Assembly: GCA_018292915.2 (NCBI GenBank)
Contig: JACVVK020000013.1
Location: forward strand, 767,501 to 831,500
DNA: 64,000 nt
Reading direction: 5' to 3'
DNA from: Batillaria attramentaria
Lineage: Eukaryota > Mollusca > Gastropoda > Batillariidae
Under the pieces are notes generated by a model that saw nothing but the letters and a program-made list of their open reading frames with translations, ran no database searches and was not told where the DNA came from. This document shows positions 30,950 through 41,616 of the stretch, in pieces. The position numbers and the translations under genes were made by a program. The stretch's first letter is position 1. The number at the start of each line of letters is the position of its first letter.

Positions 30950-32531
30950 ATGTGTGTGTGTGTGTGTGTTCAGTCTGTGCTGAAATAATCTGCCTTGGTT
31001 TGGTGCTCCACAGTCGGACTTTGCCGTCAATCGCCATGCAGAAATGGAGGGGAGTGTACAGATATGACAATCAACATCACGAAATCTTACTGTTGTGATT
31101 GTCAGTCGGGCTACTATGGTAACAACTGTAGCTACAGTAAGTGACACCAAGCAGATGTGCTACTGATTCCATTTTACATCAGCATCGAAGACTATCATAA
31201 TGCAATTAATTTCGAATTTTGAACACATTTTGTTTTCATTTCATTTTAGTTCTCCTACAGCGATTGGTGGAGAGCCATGCGGGGTAATTGTAAAGAATAG
31301 TATACGAAAATAATTGGAGCTAATTGCACGCGCTTTGATGGGTGTTTTCGGTTCTGCTCGATGCAAAGAGACATAAGACACCCTTACCTACTCCCGAAAA
31401 CCAACCTATAACAGTATAATGTGCCGGTTGGGTGGGCGAACTGGCTTAGTGTCGTCGGGAGAATTTCAGTGTTGTCGGGAGAATATCAGTGTCGTCGGGA
31501 GAATTTCAGTGTCGTCGGGAGAATTTCAGTGTTGTCGGGAGAATTTCAGTGTTATCGGGAGAATTTCAGTGTTATCGGGAGAATTTCAGTGTTGTCGGGA
31601 GAATTTCAGTGTTTCAGTGTTATCGGGAGAATTTCAGTGTTTCAATGTTATCGGGAGAATTTCAGTGTTGTCGGGAGAATTGCAGTGTTATCGGGAGAAT
31701 TTCAGTGTTATCGGGAGAATTTCAGTGTTGGCAGTAGAATTTCAGTGCGTCTGTTGTAGCACTATCTGCAAACTGGCACAGTCTGTACTAGTCTAAACCC
31801 GGGGAGTTGAGCACAGTGCACCCCTCTCCCACGACTCAAGTTGGTGGCTATTCCCCTGTCCTTTGTGTCTTTTGAACATAAAAATCAATTGTTACCAAGT
31901 TTATCCTGGTAAGCGCTGTACATCGACCATGACGCGTTGTTCGAGGCCATGCGTTGTGGAAAAGGACGTTAAACATCCAAACACTCACCCCATCCACCCT
32001 TGTTCGAGGCCCGGGTACTCGCCTGTTACCCGCCCTAAATTGCAAGAAAGGTACCCCGAACTATAGCGACACGAGGGATAGTGCGTGGCCAGAATACAGA
32101 TACCCAAAATAAGTAAATCTTACGACAAAATCTGAGTACGACATCGTATAGTGGGTGGGTGTTTGGGAATTGAACGTCCTTTTCCACCACGTATAGGTAC
32201 AACATAGTATGGAATGGCACAAATCGCTATACTATAAGATCAAATAATTACAATCAGTGTTTGAATAATGACACGAGATAGTAAGAAGGAGAATGGTTGT
32301 TGTAATTTGTTGTTGTTGTTTATTTGAAATAGGAGACCCGTGCTTGGGCATGGACAACCTGTGTAAAAATGGAGGATCGTGTATACCGTGCAGAACAGGT
32401 GACACTGTGACTCCGTCCCGCTGTTGCATCTGCACGACAGGCTTTGGCGGACCGGACTGCAGCATTCGTCAGTGACACAGATTCTTGTGACACCTTCTGA
32501 AGGCTCTCTCTCTCTCTCTCTCTCTCTCTCA

Positions 32532-32580
<49 letters not shown>

Positions 32581-35500
32581 GCACAGCTGAGAGAACATGC
32601 TGTTTCAAGTTACTTTTTTTTCAATGGGCTATGTATGGCCACAATTTGGGCTATGTATGGCCAACACAATTGTGTATTTCTGTTGCAACCAGGCAGCCCT
32701 ACCTGCGATTCCAAACCATGTAAGCACAACGGCACTTGCCATATGGACACGAGAGGACATCCCCGCTGTCTCTGTGCAGCTGGTTACACAGGAGAACTTT
32801 GTGATGACGGTAAATACTTGTCACCAGTACTTATGTAGTTATTGCCTAATGAGATGTATTCGCACATCTTTCCTTCTTTTCTGTAGGCTGACGGTTGTAG
32901 CTCCCGCTTTGTGCTTTCCTACGACACTTACGAAAACCTCCGAAAGCAACGACGAAAACAAGCAAACAATAACCGTTTCAAGAGGGTTGGTCGGCGTCTT
33001 TCCTGGCTCTGTAGAGCTTGGAACTTGTGGCTTGCATTGCATGAGTGTCTTTTTGGACTGAAGGTCCTTCGTTGCTTTATGTATCACAAGAGTAATTGGT
33101 CTCCTTCATGAAGCAACGTCATGTTGCAGATTTTAAAGGCGATATCACTTTTCTGAAGTATTTACCTTCCTTAAGTTAGTGTATGATTGCATAAGCCTTA
33201 GCGTGGTGCAGTAATATTATTGATGTGGTGATGTGATGTTCTTTGTTTTCCAACAGCTAATGCGTGTGCATCCAGACCGTGTCAAAACAGAGGGGATTGC
33301 CGCCCAGTGCCCGATGATGCTGGAATTCAATACCAATGCCACTGCCAGTTTGGGTTTAGCGGCGATAACTGCGAAATAGGTAAGTGTAGATCAAAAGAAC
33401 AACTTGACACGGCTAAGGGGAAGCAATCGAAGGTGAACACTCTACCATTCCGCGCTCCACGCCTGTGTTTGGCTGTGCAGTGTTCTGCAGGGACAAAATT
33501 CTGCTTACATGCAACCGACACTGAAACAGTGGGAGTGCTGCCTGGCTGATAACGCCCTTTTCCACCACACAAGGGTGATTTCAAAGGCTATGGAAAGAAC
33601 ATGAAGGTCTTTGGTTATATCAAAGAGAGGCGGGGCAACGCGTGAAAAGCCAGCACGTGACATTCTGCTGGGTCGGAAAATAAGGCAGAAAGATAGGACT
33701 AACGGCACAATTATTGTGGTGGGACTGTCTGATTTGCAAGGGTCCAGAAAAGTAGTAAATTTTGCAATAACGACACCTCCCTTTCACTACAGTTTGCTGT
33801 ACACGTGAGTAATAAGGCTGCCATGTTTTCGGAGCACTATTTCAGCCCCCCCCCCCCCCTCCCGCTCCTACGTGTCCAGCTTCTCGTGTTACTTCAGCGC
33901 ATCAGTACTGGGCCGCGTTTCTTACGCAAATGCGCTCGCGGGCGCTTGCGGAGGTCGCTTTGCCTCGTTGGGAAACGGCCAATTAGAACCAAGGCGCTTT
34001 CAAAATGGCGGCGGAATCACGAACACGGTTGTTGGCAAGGCTGAAAAGGAAGAAGAAAACTCTAGTGCTCGAAGCTATCAGTCATCTTTTGAGCGCAGAA
34101 GACGACGTTTTTGAGGAGGAGCAATAATTACTGGCTTGGAGCATGATATACCGCTAGTATGCATGTTCTGCTCGATGCAAAACGGAGACGTAAGGCACCA
34201 TTACGTACTCACTTTGACCACTCCTTCCCCACAAACACGCACAACATATCCCTGAATGACTGGCGACCACGGCCCGGTGCAATTAGCTCAAATTATTTTC
34301 GTATACTATTCTGCACAATTACAAGTTGGGACAGAAGGTCTCCATCCACCCGCAAATTCATTTTAAGCCATTTCTTAGTTCCACTTCAACGAGGCCTTCG
34401 GTGGGCGCCGCCATCTTTGTTTACATAGAAACTGACCACGTGACCTTTTGTTCGCGGCGAACTTGCTTCAGACTGCGCACGCGAGCGCTTTTTCTGCACG
34501 CCGCGGGCAAGGTGCATGCAAACGGTTTCATAGGAAAGCGCCCCGGAACGTTTCGAAACGCCCGCCTTAAGAAACGCGGCCCTGGTACATGTATTGTTCT
34601 GATTACATCAGTAAATCCCATGGAGGCAGGATGTTATCGTCATTACAGATGTGTCCTTGATTTTGACTGCAGCTCCAGTCCCTTGCAGGCCGCCCTGTGT
34701 GCACGGCCAGTGCTCACTGCAAGCGAATGGAGTGGGCCAAGCTGTCTGTTTCTGCAACGCGGGGTTTTACGGCCCCACGTGTAGCACGAGTAAGTCATGT
34801 GCAACGGGGCGCTCTTTAACAAGGTAAAAGGAGTTTACACCATGGGTCTTGTCCGTGAGTATATCAAGAAATCGATAAGACGCACTTTTCAAATGAACGA
34901 GTAACACTCAAGCACTCCCCCCCTCCTGCATCCCTCCCCCCCCCCCCCTCCTGCATCCCTCCCCTCCCCTCCTGCATCCCTCCCCCCTCCTGCATCCCTC
35001 CTCTCCCGGAATGGAATACCTTACGCGATAATGATAATGATCGAGTGCATGGTGTCCCTTTGCTTCAGTTGATTGGTATGCAGAAACGCTAATGTCACAA
35101 TGGGTTATATTTCTCCTACACAGCTAATCCGTGCACCACGCTGCCCTGCAAAAACGGTGGGAACTGCACGACAACTCGTGGAGACAACTACTGTATCTGT
35201 CCCCAGGGCTTCGTGGGTAAACATTGCGACGTCAGACTTGAAGGTACGAAAGTCTATGAGGCTTTATGTGTCATACATTTACCGTGGCATTGTTGACGAA
35301 CTGACAGAAGTGTGTAGGCAACCGGTTTGGTTTCTTTCATATCTGTGTCCGAGTTCGTTCTTTTTTGCAGAGAAGCTACTGGTGAGGATCGATATTTCAT
35401 GTTACCATACTCCAGACTAGTTTCATATTTGAAAATTAAAAATGGGAAAATGGGCGAGGTAAATGTGTAAAGTGAAAAGTTTAATGTAGGGTTAAGTTTG

Positions 35501-37554
35501 TTGTCGACTTAAAGATCTAAGATCCCATCAAAAAGCTTTCCGAAGTGTGAAAAAATTTTACAGAGTCGATCGTGCAAGCACAGTCAACTCTGTCACAGTT
35601 GCAGAGTTCACACAGTGTCCAGAACCGCACCAAAACCGTGCCGAAAAACTTCCCCCACTTCCTGTCGGAGTCCGCCCACGCTACTGTGCACATCTCCGTG
35701 CAGTGGTCATCCGTCCGTGCAGTGGCCATCACAGCAGCCGTGACCGAGTCAGTACTGTCCGCAGTGATCCCCATACAAGTCGTGTCACGTTTGAATTTGG
35801 TCAGTGTCGCTCGTATGCAAGCTGAAAATGTTTACGCAAGAAACAAAACTGCTTTCAAACACGTGTACTCGTACTCGTACTCGTACTTATCGGTAGTAGC
35901 ATAGCTTGCGCCATGTCCGAGATCGCTTAGTCGTCTAAACTAACGTATTCGCGGCGTGGTCACATAATGAGCCGGGCTGCACGGGGATGTGCACAGCAGC
36001 GTGGACGGATCCCGACAGGAAGTGGGGGCAGTTTTTCGGCACCTTTTCTTTTCTTTTCGCTGTTTCTGGACACTGTGTGAACTCTGCACTGTGACAGAGT
36101 TCACTGTGCTTGCACGGTCAAGGACGTTAAACCCCCAAACACCCACCCACCCCCACCCGCTTGCACGGTCGACTTTACAAAGTTTCACACTTCGGAAAGC
36201 AATTTGTTGGGAGCTTAGATCTTTAAATACGGGTTCGGGTGAACAAATCGGAGACTATGCTGGCCCGTACGAGCAAAATTATCCCGTCGTTTCAATTGTT
36301 GAAGTTGATGTTTCCTTTTTGAGATATGCATTTGCATAAAACTGAGCACCACTTTCGGGTTTTATTTTCAGAGTCTGTTACTGGAAATAGCACAGGGCCC
36401 GCAACGGGTGGTGGCATGGGCAGATCATCGTCTCCAGCCTTACTGATTGCCGTTCTTGACTTTGCAGTCTTCGCTGCTTCTCGCATGAGTTAAATTTACA
36501 ACCACAAGTGTTTAAGCCACACTGAGATTAAGAGACTTGAAAATATTTTGCTTGGACATCGAACGATTGTCAGTTTTTTTTCCAGGAATGCTTGCACAGG
36601 AACACCGTCTGGCGGTCCAGTTCATTTGCTATAGATTTTATCAGTGTTTTTTGATATTCATTATTACAAATTCTTTCATAGTTTTATGAATGATCATAAA
36701 GAACAAATTGTACAAACATGCATAATAATAGTGGTGAAAAAAAAATTGACGGGCGATTTTTCGGCTAGATCGTGTTGCATTCGGAAACTATGGTGTTTTT
36801 TTCGGGTTTTTTTTTTACCCAAAGAATCTCTCTCTCTCTCTCTCTCTCTTTCATATGCCGTATGTGTAATGGTGTGCGCGCCTGTGAAAGTATGATGAAC
36901 TGGATCCATAGTAACGCTCCTTAGTGTCAATTTGAGATTAAAATGACGTTCAGAATGTGTACTGACTTTCTTTACCCCCCCCCCCCACCTCCCACACACA
37001 CACACACGCAGAGAGAGAGAGAGAGAGGTTTCGGCTGACCCAAGTTTGGACACGCGAACTGTTTATATGCGCGTTGCCGCATGCTCGACTGTTCGAGTGA
37101 AAAATACTCACCCATTGAATAGCTGGGCCAAAAACCGTCACTATTCTCGCGATTTACTGTCAAAACATTCGTCTCTGGCGGAAACGTCGTCATATGCTTA
37201 CCATTTGAAAGGTATGTGGCCTAGTATGTATGTGTACATGGCGTCTGCTAGGTTTGTGAATCAGCATTTCTTTTGTACCTTGCGTCCGTGTCATTCGGGT
37301 TCATGCCAAGCGGGTGGGTGGGTGTTTAGGGGTTTAACGTCCTTTTCCACCACATACGGGTGATATCAAAGACGGGGCAACGATGGGAAAAGCCAGCACA
37401 AATATTTGGCCCCAGTCGGGATACGAACTCACGACCCGAGCATTGAGAGTCCAACGCTCTACCATTCGGCCACCCCGGCTCCCCAGGTGCCAAGCAAAAT
37501 ACACAGATTTAAGTTACGGTGAAAATGACTCGCCCATTACTACGATACAATCGC

Positions 37555-37614
<60 letters not shown>

Positions 37615-38335
37615 CTCTGGTCTGATATTATGTTCACACGTGTGAGGAAAAAAACGCCCCTATTGGCGATTTGAGTTGGATACAAATGCTGGCTTTGTGT
37701 CTCATACACACGTATTCAACAGGCCATTCAAACAAATACTCGACAGTCAGCAGACCAAATGAGTTGTGTTTCAGGTAGTCATGTCAGCACGCTCTCAGGA
37801 GTCCAGCACCCCATCCGATACAAACAAGACAGGAAGAGGTACCCACTCGTATGTCGTCAGTCTGCTGGGATTCCTCGTGTGCCTGGTCATCATGGCCGTC
37901 TTTACTCTGCTCTACTGCTATTTCCGCTGTAGACAACGCCAGAGAGACCATTCTGTCACTGCCAACAGCCAGCAGGAAGCTCAGCGTCAAACGCGTTGTA
38001 CAGCTCAACCCGGGCGTCTTCCGAGGGCCCATGCCCAACCTCCCTGTGCTTCGCATTCCACCACCATCGTCCCACCAGCCACAACACAGCATTGCGCTTT
38101 CGGCTGTCAAGATGGCCGTCAGGAAGTAACTTCCGGTGTCTCTAACCATGCCTTGAATGCGTCTGTGGAGTCACCTCCCCCGCCTTACGACGAGCTGGTG
38201 GCCGATGAAGCCAAGAACTGCTGCGTCACGACTCCGCCATCTTACGAGGAAGCTGTTTCCGGTGGTCCTACGTCGTTGGTGCACAGGGCCAGTTTCTGCC
38301 ACGGTTCATCCGTTGATGGTGCGCCAGGCCCGTGA
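30485..38335 (+). CDS. Gene 2: six-EGF single-pass membrane protein with PPxY tail (5' exon not found)
   Basis: Exons 30485-30592, 31014-31136, 32333-32467, 32693-32809, 33257-33379, 34673-34789, 35124-35243 and terminal 37779-38335; all internal exons are phase 1-1 and the sum (1400 bases plus one from a missing upstream exon) gives 467 codons. Order: Pro-rich linker of about 36 residues, six EGF repeats of 39-45 residues, a short Ser/Thr stretch, a transmembrane helix (SYVVSLLGFLVCLVIMAVFT), a basic stop-transfer RCRQRQR, and a cytoplasmic tail ending in PPPPYDEL and PPSYEEAV. PPxY motifs are ligands of WW domains in NEDD4-family E3 ligases and YAP-type proteins (known); which partner is used here is unknown. 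The signal-peptide exon should lie upstream of 30485 and I could not identify it. Paralogous to genes 3 and 4. Confidence 0.85.
31014..31136 (+). CDS. Gene 2 EGF repeat 1
   Basis: 123-bp phase 1-1 exon: CRQSPCRNGGEC then CCDCQSGYYGNNC, with an extra Cys next to the fifth position. Two NxT/NxS sequons. It was too short for a methionine-started ORF and was found by splice sites and Cys spacing. Confidence 0.85.
31449..31748 (+). repeat. 20-bp minisatellite, about 14 units
   Basis: Unit GTGTTRTCGGGAGAATTTCA with few changes (R at position 6; two units carry an extra 8 bp GTGTTTCA). In the gene 2 intron between EGF 1 and EGF 2. The 60-bp triple unit keeps all three frames open, so ORFs here are artefacts. 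Confidence 0.9.
31949..31999 (+). mobile_element. SINE, extreme 3' end with 12-bp TSD
   Basis: Only 51 bp of tail (GTGGAAAAGGACGTTAAACA...) flanked by TTGTTCGAGGCC at 31937-31948 and 32000-32011. In gene 2 intron. Confidence 0.85.
32150..32199 (-). mobile_element. SINE 3' fragment with degenerate TSD
   Basis: GGGTGGGTGTTTGGGAATTG ... CCACCACGTATAG; flanks GTACGACATCGTATAG and GTACAACATAGTATGG match at 13 of 16 bases. Confidence 0.65.
32333..32467 (+). CDS. Gene 2 EGF repeat 2
   Basis: 135-bp phase 1-1 exon: DPCLGMDNLCKNGGSC then CICTTGFGGPDC, with two additional Cys (CIPC, RCC) that could form a fourth disulfide. A decayed antisense copy of its 3' part is duplicated at 30064-30325. The donor GTCAGT is the weakest splice site of the gene. 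Confidence 0.85.
32693..32809 (+). CDS. Gene 2 EGF repeat 3
   Basis: 117-bp phase 1-1 exon: PTCDSKPCKHNGTC then CLCAAGYTGELC. Canonical six-Cys EGF, donor GTAAAT. Confidence 0.92.
33257..33379 (+). CDS. Gene 2 EGF repeat 4
   Basis: 123-bp phase 1-1 exon: ACASRPCQNRGDC then CHCQFGFSGDNC, donor GTAAGT. Confidence 0.92.
   Translation, partial: LMRVHPDRVKTEGIAAQCPMMLEFNTNATASLGLAAITAK
33546..33656 (-). mobile_element. SINE body fragment
   Basis: TAACGCCCTTTTCCACCACA followed by GGGTGATTTCAAAG, a 30-bp insert, and GGGGCAACGCGTGAAAAGCC. Diverged, minus orientation, gene 2 intron after EGF 4. Confidence 0.65.
33908..34584 (+). mobile_element. PIF/Harbinger-like short element with transposase N-terminal relic
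   Basis: Inverted ends of about 17 bp (left CTGGGCCGCGTTTCTTA, right ending TAAGAAACGCGGCCCTG) with a 3-bp GTA duplication on both sides (33905-33907, 34585-34587). At 34004 a plus frame MAAESRTRLLARLKRKKKTL ... SAEDDVFEEE resembles the acidic start of Harbinger-type transposases, then stops. It lies in the gene 2 intron between EGF 4 and EGF 5. A related fragment is at 31287-31390. Class assignment is inference from TSD size and the relic. Confidence 0.6.
34673..34789 (+). CDS. Gene 2 EGF repeat 5
   Basis: 117-bp phase 1-1 exon: VPCRPPCVHGQC then CFCNAGFYGPTC. The loop between Cys 2 and 3 is short (VHGQ) but spacing is otherwise EGF-like. Donor GTAAGT. Confidence 0.88.
35124..35243 (+). CDS. 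Gene 2 EGF repeat 6
   Basis: 120-bp phase 1-1 exon: NPCTTLPCKNGGNC then CICPQGFVGKHC. It ends GAA-G and can splice in frame to either 36372 or 37779. Confidence 0.92.
35520..36215. repeat. Inverted repeat in gene 2 intron, arms about 200-250 bp
   Basis: Left arm 35545-35790 and right arm 35965-36200 share, inverted, CTTTCCGAAGTGTGAAA, GCAGAGTTCACACAGTGTCC, CACTTCCTGTCGG and CTGTGCACATC. The right arm is interrupted by the 39-bp SINE end. Possibly a foldback or MITE. Confidence 0.7.
36120..36158 (+). mobile_element. SINE, 39-bp 3' end with 12-bp TSD
   Basis: AAGGACGTTAAACCCCCAAA... between two copies of GCTTGCACGGTC (36108-36119 and 36159-36170). It interrupts the right arm of the inverted repeat at 35520-36215. 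Confidence 0.85.
36372..36493 (+). CDS. Gene 2 candidate alternative terminal exon (GPI-like tail)
   Basis: After a TTTATTTTCAG acceptor the frame set by EGF 6 reads a Ser/Thr/Gly-rich stalk (SVTGNSTGPATGGG) and then MGRSSSPALLIAVLDFAVFA to a TAA at 36491. A small-residue site followed by a moderately hydrophobic C-terminus without cytoplasmic tail resembles a GPI-attachment signal, although the Asp in the hydrophobic part is unfavourable. It may instead be a degenerate transmembrane exon. The phase matches exactly. Confidence 0.5.
37312..37487 (-). mobile_element. tRNA-derived SINE, full length with 8-bp TSD
   Basis: Minus copy flanked by TGCCAAGC at 37304-37311 and 37488-37495. Lies between the two alternative terminal exons of gene 2. 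Confidence 0.85.
37779..38335 (+). CDS. Gene 2 terminal exon: transmembrane segment and dual-PPxY tail
   Basis: The acceptor is TTTCAGGTAG before 37779 (or the AG at 37787, same phase). It encodes a Ser/Thr stalk with an NKT sequon, one transmembrane helix, a Cys/Arg juxtamembrane stretch, and a Pro-rich tail with PPPPYDEL and PPSYEEAV, stop at 38335. A possible poly(A) signal AATAAA lies at 38549, followed by GT-rich sequence. Confidence 0.88.
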
Positions 38336-38470
38336 ATAGTTGTGAAATCTTTGGCTCGATCTTTCGCTCACAACTAAGTCAGAGCTTTGAACATGACAGT
38401 CTTGTGTGTCTATACGACTTGTGATTATACACTGTCATAGAACATTAATTTAAACTAAGCAGTAACACTA

Positions 38471-38504
<34 letters not shown>

Positions 38505-38548
38505 ACTTGGAAATATGGCAAAAAAGTGAATGACATTAAATTTTCGAC

Positions 38549-38554
38549 AATAAA
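38549..38554 (+). terminator. Candidate poly(A) signal, gene 2
   Basis: AATAAA 214 bp after the stop, followed by a TTTTTGTATTTGTTTGTATT stretch. Confidence 0.5.
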
Positions 38555-38960
38555 CTCCAGCGTGTTTACAAACCCTTCTTTTTGTATTTGTTTGTATTTT
38601 GAATGTGTTTGCGAAAGTCTCAGTATAGCGACTGCAACATCAAACACACTCTACCAAAGCGAAACAAGCACAGCGGCGTCACAGTGTCAATCCTGTATAG
38701 GCGGTTACCTCCTTTCAACCTACTTGACGGCCAGGTGGAAAGAACACGCATGAAAAATAGAAACATTCCCATGCTGAACTTGGGAATAGTGACTTGAATA
38801 ACTTTCTGTTTTAACCATCAGACCCACACGTAGGAACCGGAAAAAAAGGGGGGGGGGGGGAGCAAAAAAGAAACAAGGCCGTGATCGGACACTTTGCACG
38901 GATTTGAAAACGTGAAGAATAATTATAGAAATGGAGATATATTGTACCCAACGTTTCTCA

Positions 38961-38971
38961 GTGCGCGCGCG

Positions 38972-39034
<63 letters not shown>
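38961..39034 (+). repeat. (CG)n(CA)n compound microsatellite
   Basis: (GC)8 or so followed by a CA run, upstream of gene 3; alternating purine-pyrimidine. Confidence 0.95.
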
Positions 39035-39037
<3 letters not shown>

Positions 39038-39603
39038 TCAAACGCGACCAACCAGCAACACAAAACTGGAACGATTTTACTGACTTGTATTTATGCTATT
39101 ATTTCGCTCGACACCGTTTGTTATCAGACAAATTATCCAGGACAGGCCGATCGAGAAAAGTAGGTTATCGCAAAGTGTGGGCAGCGACACAGTCAGACGT
39201 GCACAACAGCACACAGCAGAGATTGTCGTCAGAGTTACTGCATTTTTTTTTCAGGGCAGAGTTTATAGAGGCGTTCAGCCTTTTAGCTTGATATCAGGGT
39301 GTAATGACTCGCTGACGTACTCGGATAAAAATCCCAAATGTGTAGAGTCTGCCGTCAAGGACAGCTGAGGGCAGGTGTGTAGTTCACTGCCGTCTAGCGT
39401 TTTACTTCGCTGTCTCAATACAGCGTGCAGTGCTGGAAATCAGAACGCGCCCGTTGCTGTGCTGAGATGTGACTCAAAACACGGTCTTGCAAATTGAGAT
39501 TCGAAAACGTGAAGGTGCTTTGGAATCTGCGACACCAAACTCCAGAAACATCCGAGGCCATCCCGTCTTGAACTTGGCAGTGTTTTCCGAATATATACAG
39601 TGC

Positions 39604-39685
39604 ATGCAGCCGGTGCGAGGAGTTGTGATGGCGACCGCCTTTCTCACGTTTACCGTCTTTCCTGCGCTCGTAGTCTGTGCCTTCG
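39604..39685 (+). CDS. Gene 3 exon 1: signal peptide
   Basis: 82 bp, MQPVRGVVMATAF then a hydrophobic run ending VVCAF, donor GTAAGT, phase 1. The frame stays open upstream to 39469 but that part has no secretory character. Confidence 0.8.
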
Positions 39686-40331
39686 GTAAGTCGTCTTGCG
39701 GTTCGTAGAGTACAGATACTGCAGCAGACTGTCAATTGTCTGAATGATTCAAGTTGGCCCTCTTCACTCTTCTGAGCACTTAACTGCACAGATCACTGGA
39801 TGGTGGCGGGTATACCCAGTGTACATTTTCTGCCTCAAGAGGGTAAAATCTCTAAACTTCATTCGTTTCGTTTTGCCGTCATGTTTTTCATTTACTGATT
39901 AAAGAATGCACAAGGCGTTTGTGGGTGATAAGGGCAAACCTAGTGTGGAAATTCCGTCCACTAGTACCAAAAGAGTTCAGCGTCCGTAACATTGACGGTA
40001 GGATTGTCATTATGAAAGACTTATGTGGTGATCAGCAGGGATGCTAATTAATTTTCTTACACTGATAATATGTGCTCGCCTTGGGCCAGACGCAGTCCTA
40101 TTGGTATTTCAGAAAGAAAAAAAAACCGACCTTGTATGTTTTTATGTTTAACATTTTCTTTTTTGATTTTCAGGACTCAGCTGTTCCCAGGGGCCTTGTT
40201 TCAACGGTGCCACTTGCGTCGAATACCGTTTTTCAGATGACCATTTTCCAGCGTATGTTTCTTGTAGATGTCCGAAAAACTATACTGGCATCTATTGTCA
40301 AAGCCGTGAGTAGTCATCATTTCTACGAGCG

Positions 40332-40410
<79 letters not shown>

Positions 40411-40767
40411 TTTGACATTAGAAACGTTTAGTAGTTTTCTGCGCAATGCTAACAAGTTTACCATTAATGCTTTCTGTATACATGGCAATAAACCTTATCT
40501 GTCCGTATCGTATCTTATCTTACGTGATTTTATTTTATCTACCAGAGAAAGCCTGTGTTCAAAACCCGTGTGAGAACGGAGGCCGCTGTGTCCCCATGGG
40601 AGACAGGTCGTACCAATGCAAGTGTATCGGCGCCTTCTACGGCCTAACCTGTGAAATGCGTAAGTGAAAACTGCCCATCATAAAACTCGTTCGAAACACA
40701 CACATGTATGATGATACTTTTAATAAGCGCCTAGAGCCACTGGAATAGCCGCTATATAAATTGCCCA

Positions 40768-40802
<35 letters not shown>

Positions 40803-41616
40803 ACAGCAAACGTGTGGGGTTTGATTGTGGAAGGATGTTAGTCCACCTGGAAAATGTAGGACCTCACCTGAAACAGTCGCAAAAAAGCAGTTGCACGTAC
40901 TTTCAGTGAGGTAAACATAGCAGCATGAACATTATTTTTATTGGGTAATTAGTTTAAATAGGCAATAGTCACTGCTTGTAGTATTTTTTATGTTTAAAAA
41001 AAAACCTTTATAATCTCGCTACAGCGTGGAAAATTGTGCATTATACATATTATGTGTGTCGTAGTCTTGCTTCTTCGTACAACTTACACACCCATTCCTG
41101 TCTGATGCAGGAAGAACAACAGAACATCCGAGCACACCAGGCCGCAGCAGGGACACAAGTACCTACCTGGGTATAGTGATCGTCATGCTTGCAGTTCTCC
41201 TTCTCGGTCTGATTGGCTGCGTCTTCTGCTACTGCCGTCACTGCGCCAGTCAGACACGGCTACGACACAACAGACACCCGGCGGTTCACCGCAATCCGTC
41301 CCAGAGGTCCAGGGGCCTAAGGTTCGAAATGGCCAGAGCTTCGCGCCGAAACAGCGGCTCCGAAATGGAGGTCGAACCTTCTTCGGGTGTGGCAAACGTT
41401 TCTTTTGTTAGTAGTGCAGATCTACCACCTCCGTACTCATCGTTGGCTGACGAATACAAGAACATCAGTGATGCATATCCTGCCGTTTTAGCGCCACCGT
41501 CGTACGAAGAAGCTGTCTCATCTTCCGCAGTATTGGATTCTGAGAACATGGCTGCTGCTTCTTCAGCACCGACGCATTCCAGGGACTCCAGCACTTTCTT
41601 CGGCACGCAGGTCTGA
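39604..41616 (+). CDS. Gene 3: two-EGF single-pass membrane protein with PPxY tail (complete)
   Basis: Four exons, 39604-39685, 40174-40305, 40546-40659 and 41111-41616, all with GT/AG borders and phase 1 introns, give 277 residues. Residues 1-27 are a signal peptide (core FLTFTVFPALVVCA). EGF 1 reads CSQGPCFNGATC ... CRCPKNYTGIYC, EGF 2 reads CVQNPCENGGRC ... CKCIGAFYGLTC. A short Thr/Pro stalk precedes the helix at about 130-152 (GIVIVMLAVLLLGLIGCVFC). The tail has PPPY at 215-218 and PPSYEEAV at 238-245. Type I plasma-membrane topology is inferred. Another in-frame Met (MATAF) eight codons in could be the start. AATAAA at 42152 and 42555 are candidate poly(A) signals. Confidence 0.9.
40174..40305 (+). 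CDS. Gene 3 EGF repeat 1
   Basis: 132-bp phase 1-1 exon with a long loop between Cys 3 and 4 (VEYRFSDDHFPAYVS) and an NYT sequon. Followed directly by a (GT)n array in the intron. Confidence 0.9.
40333..40409 (+). repeat. (GT)n microsatellite between gene 3 EGF exons
   Basis: About 38 units, starting 28 bp after the EGF 1 donor. Confidence 0.98.
40546..40659 (+). CDS. Gene 3 EGF repeat 2
   Basis: 114-bp phase 1-1 exon, canonical six Cys, donor GTAAGT. Confidence 0.92.
41111..41616 (+). CDS. Gene 3 terminal exon: transmembrane segment and dual-PPxY tail
   Basis: 506 bp with acceptor TGATGCAG. Stalk, helix, a basic His/Arg-rich juxtamembrane region (RHCASQTRLRHNRHPAVHR), then LPPPYSSL and APPSYEEAV, stop TGA at 41614-41616. 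Confidence 0.92.

Noticed and set aside
31419..31796. 125-residue plus ORF of GEFQC/RENFSV repeats
   Set aside because: A 20-bp minisatellite without stops is open in three frames. It lies in an intron of gene 2.
37784..38149. 121-residue minus ORF over gene 2 terminal exon
   Set aside because: Shadow of the plus-strand coding exon.
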